In this document: one piece after another, positions 30,574-38,647 of the stretch
Position numbering within the stretch: the stretch's first letter is position 1
Layout: every line of letters begins with the position of its first letter
Assembly: GCF_019449565.1 (NCBI RefSeq)
Contig: NZ_JAGRPM010000058.1
Location: forward strand, 1 to 44,664
DNA: 44,664 nucleotides
Reading direction: 5' to 3'
Source: Rhodoblastus sp.
GTDB lineage: Bacteria; Pseudomonadota; Alphaproteobacteria; Rhizobiales; Beijerinckiaceae
Notes under the pieces: model-generated
The model's database searches: none
What the model saw: the letters and a program-made list of their open reading frames with translations, nothing else
Told to the model about the DNA's origin: nothing
Translations under genes and position numbers: made by a program

Positions 30574-31002
30574 TCACGCGGCAGGTCGGACGCCAAAATC
30601 CTTTGGCCTGAGCATCAAGTCCGCCAACGTATATTTATCGAGAACGGCGTTAAAGGCGTCGAGGCCTTCATGAAGGATGCCGCGCATCCGACAATAGCGC
30701 GTGATGATGCACTGGTTTCCTGAAGCAAAGCATTCGACCATGGCGAAATCAGGCTCAGTCGCACGGATGACGTCGCCGAGACGAATCTTTTCTGGGGGCT
30801 GGGCCAGCGTCAGGCCGCCCGACCGGCCGCGCACCGCTTTTAGATAGCCGGCGCGCGCCAGCGTGTAAGCGACCTTCTTGACATGGCCGAACGAGATATT
30901 GAAGACCTTGGACGTCTCTTCAATCGTGATCAGGCGGTCCTCATGCGCCGCCGCATACATCAGCAGCCGAAGAGCGTAGTCGGTGAAACTCATCAATCGC
31001 AT
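30574..31002 (-). CDS. nsrR: Rrf2-family regulator NsrR (copy 2)
   Basis: A 142-aa winged-helix protein; ATG 31002 has AAGGAG 7 bases upstream. It shows MRLMSFTDYALRLLMYAA, the reading helix ISFGHVKKVAYTLARAGYL, GRSGGLTLAQPP, and cysteines 91, 98 and 104 in ECFASGNQCIITRYCRM, the NsrR cluster pattern, plus AVLDKYTLADLM at the C-terminus. NsrR is an NO-sensing 4Fe-4S repressor. An NsrR-type palindrome lies 62 bases upstream, so autoregulation is likely. It is the best candidate to read the five boxes in this window. Confidence 0.9.
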   Translation of the reverse strand: MRLMSFTDYALRLLMYAAAHEDRLITIEETSKVFNISFGHVKKVAYTLARAGYLKAVRGRSGGLTLAQPPEKIRLGDVIRATEPDFAMVECFASGNQCIITRYCRMRGILHEGLDAFNAVLDKYTLADLMLRPKDFGVRPAA

Positions 31003-31063
31003 GGTTGCTCCTTGCGAGAGTGGCAACGGCCATCATCTTGTGACGCATTGCACACTTTGCAAA

Positions 31064-31086
31064 AAAATATATCCATAATATCTCTT
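31064..31086. promoter_or_regulatory. NsrR-type operator before nsrR
   Basis: AAAATATAT-CCATA-ATATCTCTT: the right arm is perfect, the left arm matches 7 of 9. It lies between the CMD gene and nsrR, 62 bases before the nsrR start. Confidence 0.65.
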
Positions 31087-31131
31087 CTGCAAGCTCGTCA
31101 GAATGGTAAACGGCAGCCAAGCAGCCGGCCT

Positions 31132-31479
31132 TCAGCCGCCCCGCGGTTGATCAGCTTCGTCCATCGTCGCCAGCGCAATCGCGCTGTGCGCATAGGCGGC
31201 GCCGGCTCGCATCTCCGCAGCGACCCAAATCGCCTCCATCAATTCCTCACGTGTCGCGCCATGGCGCAACGCGGCCTTGGTGTGGCCTTTGATGCAATAT
31301 GGACACTGGGTGACATGTGCGACCGCGACGGCGATCAGCTGTTTGGTCTTGGCGGGCAGCGCCCCGTCGGCGAAGACCTGGCGGCTGAAGGCCTGGAAGG
31401 CTTTCTCGGTTTCGGGCGCAAGAGCCCGCCTTCTTTCGGAAATCTCGCGCGATGAGGGAGGATACAGGGACTCGGACAT
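31132..31479 (-). CDS. Carboxymuconolactone decarboxylase-family (AhpD-like) protein
   Basis: A 115-aa cytoplasmic protein with the family core LPAKTKQLIAVAVAHVTQCP, the redox motif CPYCIKGHTKAAL (C-x2-C-x3-H) and ATREELMEAIWVAAEM. AhpD-like members use the two cysteines to reduce peroxides or other oxidants. AGGAGCGC precedes the ATG. Lies 52 bases after the 83-aa gene at the end of the minus-strand operon that starts at the DUF2249 gene at 34340 or at fdxA. Confidence 0.88.
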   Translation of the reverse strand: MSESLYPPSSREISERRRALAPETEKAFQAFSRQVFADGALPAKTKQLIAVAVAHVTQCPYCIKGHTKAALRHGATREELMEAIWVAAEMRAGAAYAHSAIALATMDEADQPRGG

Positions 31480-31530
31480 TTCAGCGCTCCTTGGTTTTTG
31501 GCGACGTCGCCAGACAAACGAATGACGACA

Positions 31531-31782
31531 TCAATCCGACTCTGTCAGCCGCCGGGCAAGACGATGAAGCAGCGCGTTGAAGCGATGCTCGGCCGCCGGC
31601 GCGCAATGACGCAGAATGACACAAGCCTTTCCGGCGATTCTGCAAGCCTGATCGACTTCGCCGGCGTCCGCAAGCTTCTGCACCGCGTCGAGCAGCAGAC
31701 CGACGACGGCGTACTGTCCGGAGCAAGGCGCCGTCGGCGGCGAGGCTGCCGCAGTTGATTGCAACTTCTGCGTCAGTATCAA
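31531..31782 (-). CDS. Small hypothetical protein, 83 aa
   Basis: TTG at 31782 overlaps the stop of the MIP18-family gene (TTTGA overlap), so translation is coupled. The protein is helical with three spaced cysteines (APCSGQYA, DQACRIAGKACVILRHCAP) and LLLDAVQKLADAGEVDQACR, then HRFNALLHRLARRL. TPR-like pairing of helices is possible. No family was recognised. Confidence 0.6.
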   Translation of the reverse strand: MILTQKLQSTAAASPPTAPCSGQYAVVGLLLDAVQKLADAGEVDQACRIAGKACVILRHCAPAAEHRFNALLHRLARRLTESD

Positions 31783-32090
31783 AACCCCAACAAATTGTTC
31801 GCGACGTCGCTCATCATGCCGGGAGTCCACGGCGGATCGTAAGTGATTTGAACTTCGACGCCTTGAACGCCGGCGACGGATCGCGCCGCCTCGCGCGCGC
31901 CATCCTTCAGGTAGCTTGTCGCCGGACAGCCTTTCGTCGTCGTCGTCATGGTGATCCTAGCGATTCCGGCTTCGTCGATAGAAACGTCATAGACGAGCCC
32001 AACGTCCACGATATTGATGCCGATCTCCGGGTCGATGACTTCCCGAAGCACTTCATGCACGCACTCTGCAAGGTCGTTCGCTTCTCTCAT
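31779..32090 (-). CDS. MIP18-family (DUF59/SufT-like) Fe-S assembly factor
   Basis: A 103-aa protein with the family pattern CVHEVLREVIDPEIGINIVD, VGLVYDV, ITMTTTTKGCPATSYLKDGA and VQITYDPPWTPGMMSD. The Cys in T-K-G-C-P is the conserved one. Family members help to mature iron-sulfur proteins. ATGA overlap with the upstream double-DUF2249 gene. Confidence 0.9.
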   Translation of the reverse strand: MREANDLAECVHEVLREVIDPEIGINIVDVGLVYDVSIDEAGIARITMTTTTKGCPATSYLKDGAREAARSVAGVQGVEVQITYDPPWTPGMMSDVANNLLGF

Positions 32091-32632
32091 GCCGCGGCCT
32101 CGTTCGACAGTCCGGCGCGGACCAGAAGCCTGTAGGATGTTCCATCCGGCTCGACGGCGCCACGCCAGTGGTGTCCGCGCTGGCGCAGTTCGGGAAACAG
32201 GAACAGCGGTTCGCGGTCCAGGAGGGCCGACAAGACCTCGCCAGGCCTCATTTCTTCCAGCGCCGCAAGGATGCGCACCATTGGTTCGGGCGGATCGAAA
32301 TCGCGAAAATCCTCATGGCCCAGCGGCTCCGGCCACGCCTGGGCGGAAATTCCCACCGTCGAAGCCTGGATGTTTTCGTCCGCGCGAGCGCCGCTTTCAG
32401 AAACGGCGCGCGTGAAAAGAACCTCCCAGTCGCCGCCGCCGATTTCCCGGGCGGCATGATCGAAGCCTTTCCGCGCGAGCGTCCGATAGAGCGGGACCGG
32501 TTCGAAGGTCGCCAATAGGCTCAGGGATTGCCCGGGAGCCAGTCCGCCGGCCGCTTGCATGATGTCGGCGAAGGGTTCTCCGCCGGCCCGCAGGATCGGG
32601 CGCAAGTCGAGTTCATAGGGTTTGGGCGCCAT
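32087..32632 (-). CDS. Protein with two DUF2249 domains, 181 aa
   Basis: ATG 32632 has GAGGAG six bases upstream. Domain 1 is about residues 5-75 (LDLRPILRAGGEPFADIMQA, LSLLATFEPVPLYRTLARKG), domain 2 about 105-178 (DFDPPEPMVRILAALEEM, LSALLDREPLFLFPELRQRG, YRLLVRAGL). DUF2249 domains resemble TusA/SirA-like folds and often accompany hemerythrins and denitrification genes; the molecular role is not known. Second gene after the 12-TM protein. Confidence 0.85.
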   Translation of the reverse strand: MAPKPYELDLRPILRAGGEPFADIMQAAGGLAPGQSLSLLATFEPVPLYRTLARKGFDHAAREIGGGDWEVLFTRAVSESGARADENIQASTVGISAQAWPEPLGHEDFRDFDPPEPMVRILAALEEMRPGEVLSALLDREPLFLFPELRQRGHHWRGAVEPDGTSYRLLVRAGLSNEAAA

Positions 32633-32642
32633 CGACATCTCC

Positions 32643-34007
32643 TCAGGATTTTAAAGGTTGCAGTTTGGTAAGAAGCAGCCTCGGCCACGCGCCGGCGTCT
32701 TGCGGCAGCAGCGGCTTCGACACGAAGCGCAAGGTGCGGATCCGCACAAATTCGACGCAGATCCTGCCCGTGGCGGCGAGCATCGCTGCGGCGGCCGCGC
32801 GGAAAACGAATGGCGCGCCGAAAAACGCCGCGGCCGAAGCGACGGCGACGCTCAGGAAATAAAGCAGGAACCAGGGCAGGACGCGCCCCTCGTCGACGAG
32901 GTCCTGCACGCGCGGCGTCGGGCGCCTGCCAAGCGATGGGCCATAGCATTCCAGCCAGGTGACGAAGGCGATGATTTTATAGAGCTTGGCGAGCCCCAGC
33001 CCCGTCAGCCAGCCGAAGGCGAACAGGAAGGTGAGGGCGCCAATGCTGCGGTTGATCTCCCCCGAAGCCGTCGCAAGGAGAGTCAGTAGTAAACCGAGCC
33101 CCAGACAGCCGAGCGCCCATGCCGCCATTCTTGTGTTGAGTTCGAGCTTTTTGCGCTTGCGGGCGCGATAGAGGCCGACGGCGTCATAGCCGTAACATGT
33201 GAGGCTGAGCGTCGCGAGAACGAGAGCGGCGGCAAGCGGATGCGTGGGGTCGCGGTTCAAGACAAGAATGCAGACTGGGCCGCCGACGAGAAGGATGAGA
33301 AAGGCCGCGCCGCCAGCGTATAGGGCAACGGCGCTCGTGCGCCGCTCGGCCTCGGGCGCGAGCATGAACATGGCGAGCAGCCGATAGCTGACGCCGACTG
33401 CCGTGACGGTCAGCCAGCCGCCGAGCCCGAGGGCGGCGTGGATGGGAATGGCTTGCGACGTCAGCCGGACGACGACGTCATTCGCGGACCAGCCGCCGAT
33501 GGTGGACGAAAAGACGAGGCCAAGCGCGATGACGCCCGCAAGGCTCGCCAGACCTAGCGCAACGAAACGAGCCGCCAGGCCGATCGGGCGCGCAGTCCAC
33601 ATTGTGCGGCCGAGGTTCCAGATATTGAGCGCAAAGCCGCAGGCAAGGCCGATCCCGCCCAGTTGCAGCCAGGGAGAGGGGCCAAAACCGGCGCCGGCCA
33701 TGCCGAGGAAACCAAGAATGACGCTCGCAAGGCCGGCGATCGTTAACGGCAAAGCGATGGCGGGCAGGTCGGGATGGGCAAGAGGCTTCGCCACGAGCAC
33801 CGGCACGAACTGGATGAGCGCGCCGCACATGAGCAGGCTGAGCCATCCGACGGCAACGAGATGAACGAGGACGAGCGTTTGGGGCGAATCGAGAGCGTGG
33901 CTTGGAAATCCGAAGCCTGCGACCAAGAGAATTTCGCCGACGAGCAGCGCGGCAAGCCCTGATGCGAAATAGCTCAGCGTCCAGCGAGACAATGACGCCC
34001 CGTTCAT
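32643..34007 (-). CDS. 12-TM NnrS / heme-copper-oxidase-like membrane protein
   Basis: A 454-aa very hydrophobic protein; ATG 34007 has AGAGGACA upstream. About 12 helices. Conserved-looking histidines sit in the helices: LVLVHLVAVGWLSLLMCGA (about 50), IPIHAALGLGGWLTVTAVGV (about 190), and others near the ends. The pattern H-x4-G-x-x-x-x-x-x-G is shared with NnrS and with subunit I of heme-copper oxidases, but the catalytic copper-His set is not complete. A heme-binding NO-related role is inference. Operon with DUF2249, MIP18 and CMD genes. Confidence 0.75.
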   Translation of the reverse strand: MNGASLSRWTLSYFASGLAALLVGEILLVAGFGFPSHALDSPQTLVLVHLVAVGWLSLLMCGALIQFVPVLVAKPLAHPDLPAIALPLTIAGLASVILGFLGMAGAGFGPSPWLQLGGIGLACGFALNIWNLGRTMWTARPIGLAARFVALGLASLAGVIALGLVFSSTIGGWSANDVVVRLTSQAIPIHAALGLGGWLTVTAVGVSYRLLAMFMLAPEAERRTSAVALYAGGAAFLILLVGGPVCILVLNRDPTHPLAAALVLATLSLTCYGYDAVGLYRARKRKKLELNTRMAAWALGCLGLGLLLTLLATASGEINRSIGALTFLFAFGWLTGLGLAKLYKIIAFVTWLECYGPSLGRRPTPRVQDLVDEGRVLPWFLLYFLSVAVASAAAFFGAPFVFRAAAAAMLAATGRICVEFVRIRTLRFVSKPLLPQDAGAWPRLLLTKLQPLKS

Positions 34008-34085
34008 GTGTTGTCCTCTTGACACGGCTAACTGATTGAACGACGGGAGCGAAGGCGCAGCGCTTCGCTCCCCTCCGGGCGGTCG

Positions 34086-34340
34086 TCAGTCGGCCTGCGC
34101 CAGCTTGCCGATTTCGACCTGGCACACGTCCGGTCCGCGCTCCGCATAGGTCCACGAAAACTGGCCCGGATATTCCGCTTCGAGCTGGTAATATAGCGGC
34201 TTCGGATCGTGATCGTTCACAAGCGTGAAGGAGCGTCCGCCCTCTAATTCGTCCACGAGCCGGAAAATCGTGGCGTGGCGCTGCGCAGGCGGCAGTGCGC
34301 GCACGTCGACAATGGATGCGTCGGCGGTTGAATTAGACAT
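34086..34340 (-). CDS. DUF2249-domain protein, 84 aa
   Basis: Single DUF2249 domain: IVDVRALPPAQRHATIFRLV, FTLVNDHDPKPLYYQLEAEY, SWTYAERGPDVCQVEIGKL. It is the intact counterpart of the frameshifted gene at 29830. First gene of the minus-strand group after fdxA (gap about 100 bases). Confidence 0.9.
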   Translation of the reverse strand: MSNSTADASIVDVRALPPAQRHATIFRLVDELEGGRSFTLVNDHDPKPLYYQLEAEYPGQFSWTYAERGPDVCQVEIGKLAQAD

Positions 34341-34441
34341 TCTTGGTTCTCCAATGGCCGCTTTAGGAGAGATCGACGCGCGGGCGGCCGTTGCGACGCG
34401 TTGAAACGGGATTACAGGCCGAGATTGGCGTCGACGCCGCC

Positions 34442-34780
34442 TCATTTCTCGCCCGGCTCAGGGCTGAAATGCTTTCCGAATTTATCGGGCGCGCCGTTCC
34501 ACGATTCCGCGTCGGGCGGCGGCAGGCCCTTTTTCAGGATGTTTGGCCACAGTTCGGAATATTTGCGGTTGTGGTCGAGCCAGAGAGGCTCGGCCTGGGG
34601 GTCCGTGTCCGGGAAGATCGCATCCGCCGGGCATTCGGGCACGCAGACTCCGCAATCGATGCATTCGTCCGGGTTGATGACGAGCATGTTTTCGCCGACA
34701 TAGAAGCAGTCGACTGGACAGACCTCGACACAATCCATGTATTTGCAATTGATGCAGTTGTCGGTGACGACATGGGCCAT
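34442..34780 (-). CDS. fdxA: Seven-iron ferredoxin FdxA
   Basis: A 112-aa ferredoxin. [20 protein letters not shown] and [12 protein letters not shown] bind the [3Fe-4S] and [4Fe-4S] centres, and the C-terminal tail [15 protein letters not shown] with KGLPPP is typical of alphaproteobacterial FdxA. ATG 34780 has AAGGA upstream; the longer frame up to 34882 would run over the operator. An NsrR-type box lies 91 bases upstream, so it should be NO-responsive. Role: electron donor, perhaps to Fe-S repair or assembly. Confidence 0.95.
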   Translation of the reverse strand: MAHVVTDNCINCKYMDCVEVCPVDCFYVGENMLVINPDECIDCGVCVPECPADAIFPDTDPQAEPLWLDHNRKYSELWPNILKKGLPPPDAESWNGAPDKFGKHFSPEPGEK

Positions 34781-34870
34781 CGGCATTCCTTCCAGAAATT
34801 GCGAGCCTATCCGTCGGCGCTCCACAAAAGCGATAACTTGTGTATATCTTTTAAGCCACGTCAGCGACAA

Positions 34871-34893
34871 AAGCAATATCAATAATATCTCTT
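34871..34893. promoter_or_regulatory. NsrR-type operator before fdxA
   Basis: AAGCAATAT-CAATA-ATATCTCTT: right arm perfect, left arm 7 of 9. A second, weaker half-site (ATATCTTTT) is near 34842. Lies 91 bases before the fdxA start. Confidence 0.7.
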
Positions 34894-35194
34894 TTATCCG
34901 CTATCTGTCACGCGGCGGCCAGTTTGGCGTTTGGCTCCGCAGCCGAGGATTCCGCGGCGCGACAAAGCGCCGCCCAATCGAGGCAAACAGCCTGCGCAAG
35001 CGTCCGCCCTCGCGCCCCTATACAATATGAAAATGTCGAGCAATGATTGATCGCCTAGGGAGGCCGGGCGATCACCGCCTGTAATGCAGGAGACCTAAAA
35101 ATGGCGGAAAATTGGCTACCAACCCTTGAAGCCGCGACGCCGCAGCTTGGTTTTGAACTCGCAATAAAGCTTGCCAGAATGGGTGTGAAGCTAA

Positions 35195-36868
35195 CCCGCA
35201 TTTCTCACCAACTTTAGCGTTGCGGTGAGTTTTAGGCTGTCCTTGGGCGTCAGCATCGGCGCGGACGTCGAGATCTGTGGCGCAAGAAACGCGGCCTGGC
35301 TGTCGAGCTGTGTTGATTTTTGTGCGTCTCCGGTGGGTTTTGAGCGATGCCGCGTTTTCAAGCGCCGCGGCGGCGCTCTCAGGCGGGTGAGCCGCGCGCG
35401 TGAGAGAGCCGTGCGGCGGCGAGGCGCCATTAGTCGGCCCACGGACAGGCCGAGGCGAAGGCGATTTTCACACGGCGCGCGCTGATCTTCACCAGGGCGC
35501 CGAGCTTCAAGAGCTTCAACCTGATCGTGCCGCAGGTCGCCGTGGCGAATTGGGTGTGGGCGAGGCCGATGCGGCGCAAGGCGCAGAGCAGGACATAGGC
35601 CATCGAGGCGAACCACAGGCGCAACTGGTTCGCCCGCATCGTCGCCGCGGAGGTGCGGTCGGCGAACAGATCGGCTTGCGCCTCCTTGATGCGGTTCTCC
35701 ATCTCGCCGCGCGCGCAATAGAGGTCTTCATAGAGCGCGCGGGCGCGCCAGGCGTCCGGTTTCAACGAGGTGACGAGGAAACGCGGATTGGCTTCGCCGC
35801 GCGTCCATTCGGCCTTGCCGATCACCCGGCGACGCCGCGACCAGCTGCCTTTCGTCGTCCACAGGAAGTCGCGGAAAACCCGCGCCGGCTGGCCGGCTTG
35901 GGCCTCCGACAGGCGCCGGGCTTCGGCGAGCGCGTTCGCCACGCGCGCCTCAAGCCGGGCGTTGCGAGCCAGACCGAAAACGTAGTCGACCTTGTTGGCT
36001 TCACACCAGGCCATCAGCGCCTCGCGGGCGAAACCGGAATCGGCGCGCAGCACGATCCTCACGCGAGGCCAACGCGCGCGGATTTGCGCGACGATCCGCG
36101 CCATCTCCTCGACCGCGCCAGCGGAGCCGTCGATGTTCGAGCGCCGCAGTTTGGCGGGCAGCAGATGGCGCCCGCAGAAAACGTAGGGCGGCAGATAGCA
36201 GTAGCAGTCGTAATAGCCGTGAAAGAACCGGCCTTCCTGATGACCGTGCAACGGATCATCCGTGGCGTCGAGGTCGAGCACGATCTCGCGTGGCGGCCTG
36301 GCGTGAGCGCCGACGAACACATCGACGAAAAGCTGCTCGATCGCGGCGCCGTCATGCTTGATCTTGTGATAGCGGCCGGGCCTGGCCGCCGGCGCATGCT
36401 CCAGCCGGTTCAACGTGCTCTTTCCCGCCAGGGGCTCCGGCGTCGCCGACCCGCGATCAAACGAGCCGAGCAGAACGCCAAGCACGGGATCGCGCCGCAG
36501 TTCGTCATGGTCGATCAGATCCTCGTAACCGAGCGCCAGGCCGAACACGCGCTGGGCGACCAGCGTCGTCACCGGATGAACGACATACAGGGGATTGCGG
36601 AAATCCTGGAAGCAGGCGGCGAAACGTTCGACCAGCCTGATGGACTTGTCCGCCTCGCCGAGCAGGAGAGCCCCGGCGTCCGAGGAAACCATCCCGCCGT
36701 CGAAATCCGCCACCACGCGGCGCCCGCCGGCCCTTCCAAAATCCAGCTCGCTCGCGCTACACTCCGTCTGCATCGGGGAGCCCCCTCGAATCGGCGCAAC
36801 TCGTTCTCGCAAAACAAGTTTACACCGTCAGAGGCCCCGATGCGCTTCAGAGGCGTGAGATATCCGGG
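35195..36868 (-). mobile_element. IS1380-family insertion sequence, complete
   Basis: 1674 bp. The left end reads CCCGCATTTCTCAC and the right end is its imperfect inverse (GTGAGATATCCGGG), about 12 of 14 alike. Both sides carry the 4-bp target duplication CTAA (35191-35194 and 36869-36872), typical of the family and a sign of recent insertion. It encodes one transposase on the minus strand. Confidence 0.85.
35430..36812 (-). CDS. IS1380-family transposase, 460 aa
   Basis: DDE transposase. Visible landmarks are VVADFDGGMVSSDAGALLLG at the N-terminus, LDLDATDDPLHGHQEGRFFH (first Asp), LRADSGFAREALMAWCE (second Asp) and DLYCARGEMENRIKEAQADL (Glu, family Y-x-x-R-G-x-x-E-N-x-I-K-E). Full length; ATG 36812 or an inner ATG at 36773 (MQTECSASE). 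No frame breaks, so the element may still be active. Confidence 0.93.
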   Translation of the reverse strand: MRERVAPIRGGSPMQTECSASELDFGRAGGRRVVADFDGGMVSSDAGALLLGEADKSIRLVERFAACFQDFRNPLYVVHPVTTLVAQRVFGLALGYEDLIDHDELRRDPVLGVLLGSFDRGSATPEPLAGKSTLNRLEHAPAARPGRYHKIKHDGAAIEQLFVDVFVGAHARPPREIVLDLDATDDPLHGHQEGRFFHGYYDCYCYLPPYVFCGRHLLPAKLRRSNIDGSAGAVEEMARIVAQIRARWPRVRIVLRADSGFAREALMAWCEANKVDYVFGLARNARLEARVANALAEARRLSEAQAGQPARVFRDFLWTTKGSWSRRRRVIGKAEWTRGEANPRFLVTSLKPDAWRARALYEDLYCARGEMENRIKEAQADLFADRTSAATMRANQLRLWFASMAYVLLCALRRIGLAHTQFATATCGTIRLKLLKLGALVKISARRVKIAFASACPWAD

Positions 36869-37029
36869 CTAACCCAGCCGTCTGACGAAGTTCGTAACAA
36901 GCTGCGGGCCTCTTACGAGCAGGATGCCCAGCAGTTGATTGCCGTTTCGCAGGTTATTGCCACTTATTTTCAAACGATCGCCGCAGCGAACAACTACTGG
37001 CGGGCGTGAGGCGGTCAAGATGGATCCTG

Positions 37030-38220
37030 TCACGCCTGCAGCGACGTCGACGTTGCAGGCGGCTCCGCTTCAACCCATAACGGAAGCGTTGCGAATCCGC
37101 CGGCCGGATAAGCTGCTCGGGAGGGCGGCTTGTCTTTTAAAAGCGAAAAACTTTGGGTGCGCGCCAGCAACTCTTCCATGACGATGCGCAATTCCAGCCG
37201 GGCAAGAGGCGCGCCCGGACACACATGGATACCAGCGCCATAAAGCAGGTTGTCGTCGGGATTCCGATCCAGCCGGAACTCGTCCGGATCGCCGAATTTG
37301 GCCTCATCACGATTGGCCGACGCCCAGATCAAGGTCAGGCGTTCGCCCGCCTCGATCTTTTGTCCGCCGATTTCCACCGCCCTCGTGGTCCTGCGGCGAT
37401 TGGAGATCAAAGGGGCGTCTATTCGCAGAATTTCGTCGATGGCGGCAGGCAGAAGCTTCCGTTCGCTCCTTAAATGGCTTTGGAGGCTGGGGCGCGCCGC
37501 CAAATATCCGACAATCAAGCCAACGCAAGCGGAAATGGTCGCCAGTTCGCCGACCGTCCAGTTACGGACGATGCTGACTATCTCCTCATCAGCGATCGGC
37601 CGGCCGTTCACCTGCTCGCGCAGCAACTGCGTCGTTGTGTCGTCTGGCGCCGTCGCGCCCGCGGCCCGACGGACGTGCAGCAGCTCTCGGATACAACCGT
37701 CGAACTGCAAGGCGACGGCGGCCATCGCCTCCCTGTCGGCAGCAAGCGTCGCCTCCCGATTTCGACGGGTCCAGTCGCGCAGCGGTTCGTGCAAGGTCGC
37801 GGGCCAACCCATGAATGCGCATTGGATCTGCAATGCGAAGTCCTGAGCGAAATCGCGCATCAATTCCACCTCGCCCCGGACGGGCAGCCGCGCCACCAGA
37901 TTCACGGCAATGCCGCGACAGACAGGCTCGAAGTGGCTCATCGCCGATGGGAGGAAATAGGGCTCGATGATTTTTCGAAAGGGGGTGTGCTCTGGCGGAT
38001 CCATTCCGTTGGGGATCGAGAGATGCGCCGATGCGGCATTGCTGAATGTTTCGTGATCCCGCAAGACGCGCTGAACGTCGTCATGTCTGAACAGCGACCA
38101 CTGCAGGTAATTGCTGAATGCGACCGGACACTGACGACGCATTTGGTCATAAGCGCCTATTTGATCGTCGAGCACCGGCGTCGCACGAGGATCCCAATCT
38201 TGCGGGTGGTCTTGGCTCAT
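37030..38220 (-). CDS. Cytochrome P450
   Basis: A 396-aa soluble bacterial P450. Substrate-side and core motifs: WDPRATPVLDDQIGAYDQM, GMDPPEHTPFRKIIEPYF, EILRIDAPLISNRRRTTRA (E-x-x-R helix), and heme-Cys loop LLYGAGIHVCPGAPLARLEL (about 338-357). The usual I-helix A-G-x-D-T appears altered (VGELATISACVGLIVGYLA), lacking the acid-alcohol pair, as in some peroxygenase-like or NO-related P450s. Substrate unknown; no ferredoxin partner is adjacent. The gene is just right of the IS-disrupted gene. Confidence 0.9.
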   Translation of the reverse strand: MSQDHPQDWDPRATPVLDDQIGAYDQMRRQCPVAFSNYLQWSLFRHDDVQRVLRDHETFSNAASAHLSIPNGMDPPEHTPFRKIIEPYFLPSAMSHFEPVCRGIAVNLVARLPVRGEVELMRDFAQDFALQIQCAFMGWPATLHEPLRDWTRRNREATLAADREAMAAVALQFDGCIRELLHVRRAAGATAPDDTTTQLLREQVNGRPIADEEIVSIVRNWTVGELATISACVGLIVGYLAARPSLQSHLRSERKLLPAAIDEILRIDAPLISNRRRTTRAVEIGGQKIEAGERLTLIWASANRDEAKFGDPDEFRLDRNPDDNLLYGAGIHVCPGAPLARLELRIVMEELLARTQSFSLLKDKPPSRAAYPAGGFATLPLWVEAEPPATSTSLQA

Positions 38221-38647
38221 GAGGTGCTCTCAGCGGACGGTCGATGGCAAGCGAATCGCAAAAGATCGCAGAAAAATCAAGGTCGCGTTTGGTCTGAGCG
38301 TGCCGGATTCGAGCGCGATGCTGTTCAGGACCTGCCGACGATCCTGGGGGGCGAATGCGCGATCCCCGGGTTAATGCTATGGGCGACAAGCATATCAGAA
38401 CGTTGGCCCGCGCGTTGTTTCAATTTGCCGCGCAATCGAAAGGGGTTTCCCATAGTCCAATGATCAGAAATGTGAGGATTCCTGCGTTCCCAACGTCGCT
38501 CCCGGAAACTCGCCGCAATGTGGTAGCATGGTCTGGTGATGACGGGTCAGCTTCGACAAACGGAGAAATGAAACCGTGCAGTTTTGACCGCTAGTTGATT
38601 TCGGTTCATGGGACGCTCCGTCACAGTTGTTCCGGCTCCGTTCTCTG
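38221..38647. other. Intergenic region between P450 and cytochrome c' genes
   Basis: About 430 bases with no convincing frame. TTGAC and TTGAT half-sites near 38586-38600 resemble one half of an FNR box but the partner half is poor. Presumably holds the two divergent promoters. Confidence 0.4.

Larger units (their letters stand above)
35101..37009 (+). pseudogene. 76-aa hypothetical gene split by IS1380-family insertion
   Basis: ATG 35101 has AGGAGACC upstream and reads MAENWLPTLEAATPQLGFEL, then AIKLARMGVKL before the element. Removing 35195-36868 and one CTAA copy joins it in frame to TQPSDEVRNKLRASYEQDA, QQLIAVSQVIATYFQTIAAA and NNYWRA with TGA at 37007. The restored helical protein has 76 residues; no family was recognised. 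In the present state the frame ends TRISHQL at TAG inside the element, so the gene is inactive. The in-frame fit proves the insertion boundaries. Confidence 0.8.

Noticed and set aside
34835..34851. A second NsrR box in front of fdxA (ATATCTTTT half-site)
   Set aside because: Only one arm is present; the opposite arm shares too few positions.
34780..34882. N-terminal extension of FdxA to 34882
   Set aside because: The extension has no ferredoxin character, would cover the NsrR-type box, and the ATG at 34780 has a good SD and the family start MAHVV.
35400..36872. A 490-codon open frame on the plus strand
   Set aside because: Antisense to the IS1380 transposase with conserved DDE residues; no domain in the plus-strand translation.
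38586..38605. FNR box before the cytochrome c' gene
   Set aside because: TTGAC and TTGAT half-sites occur but no ATCAA partner at the right spacing.
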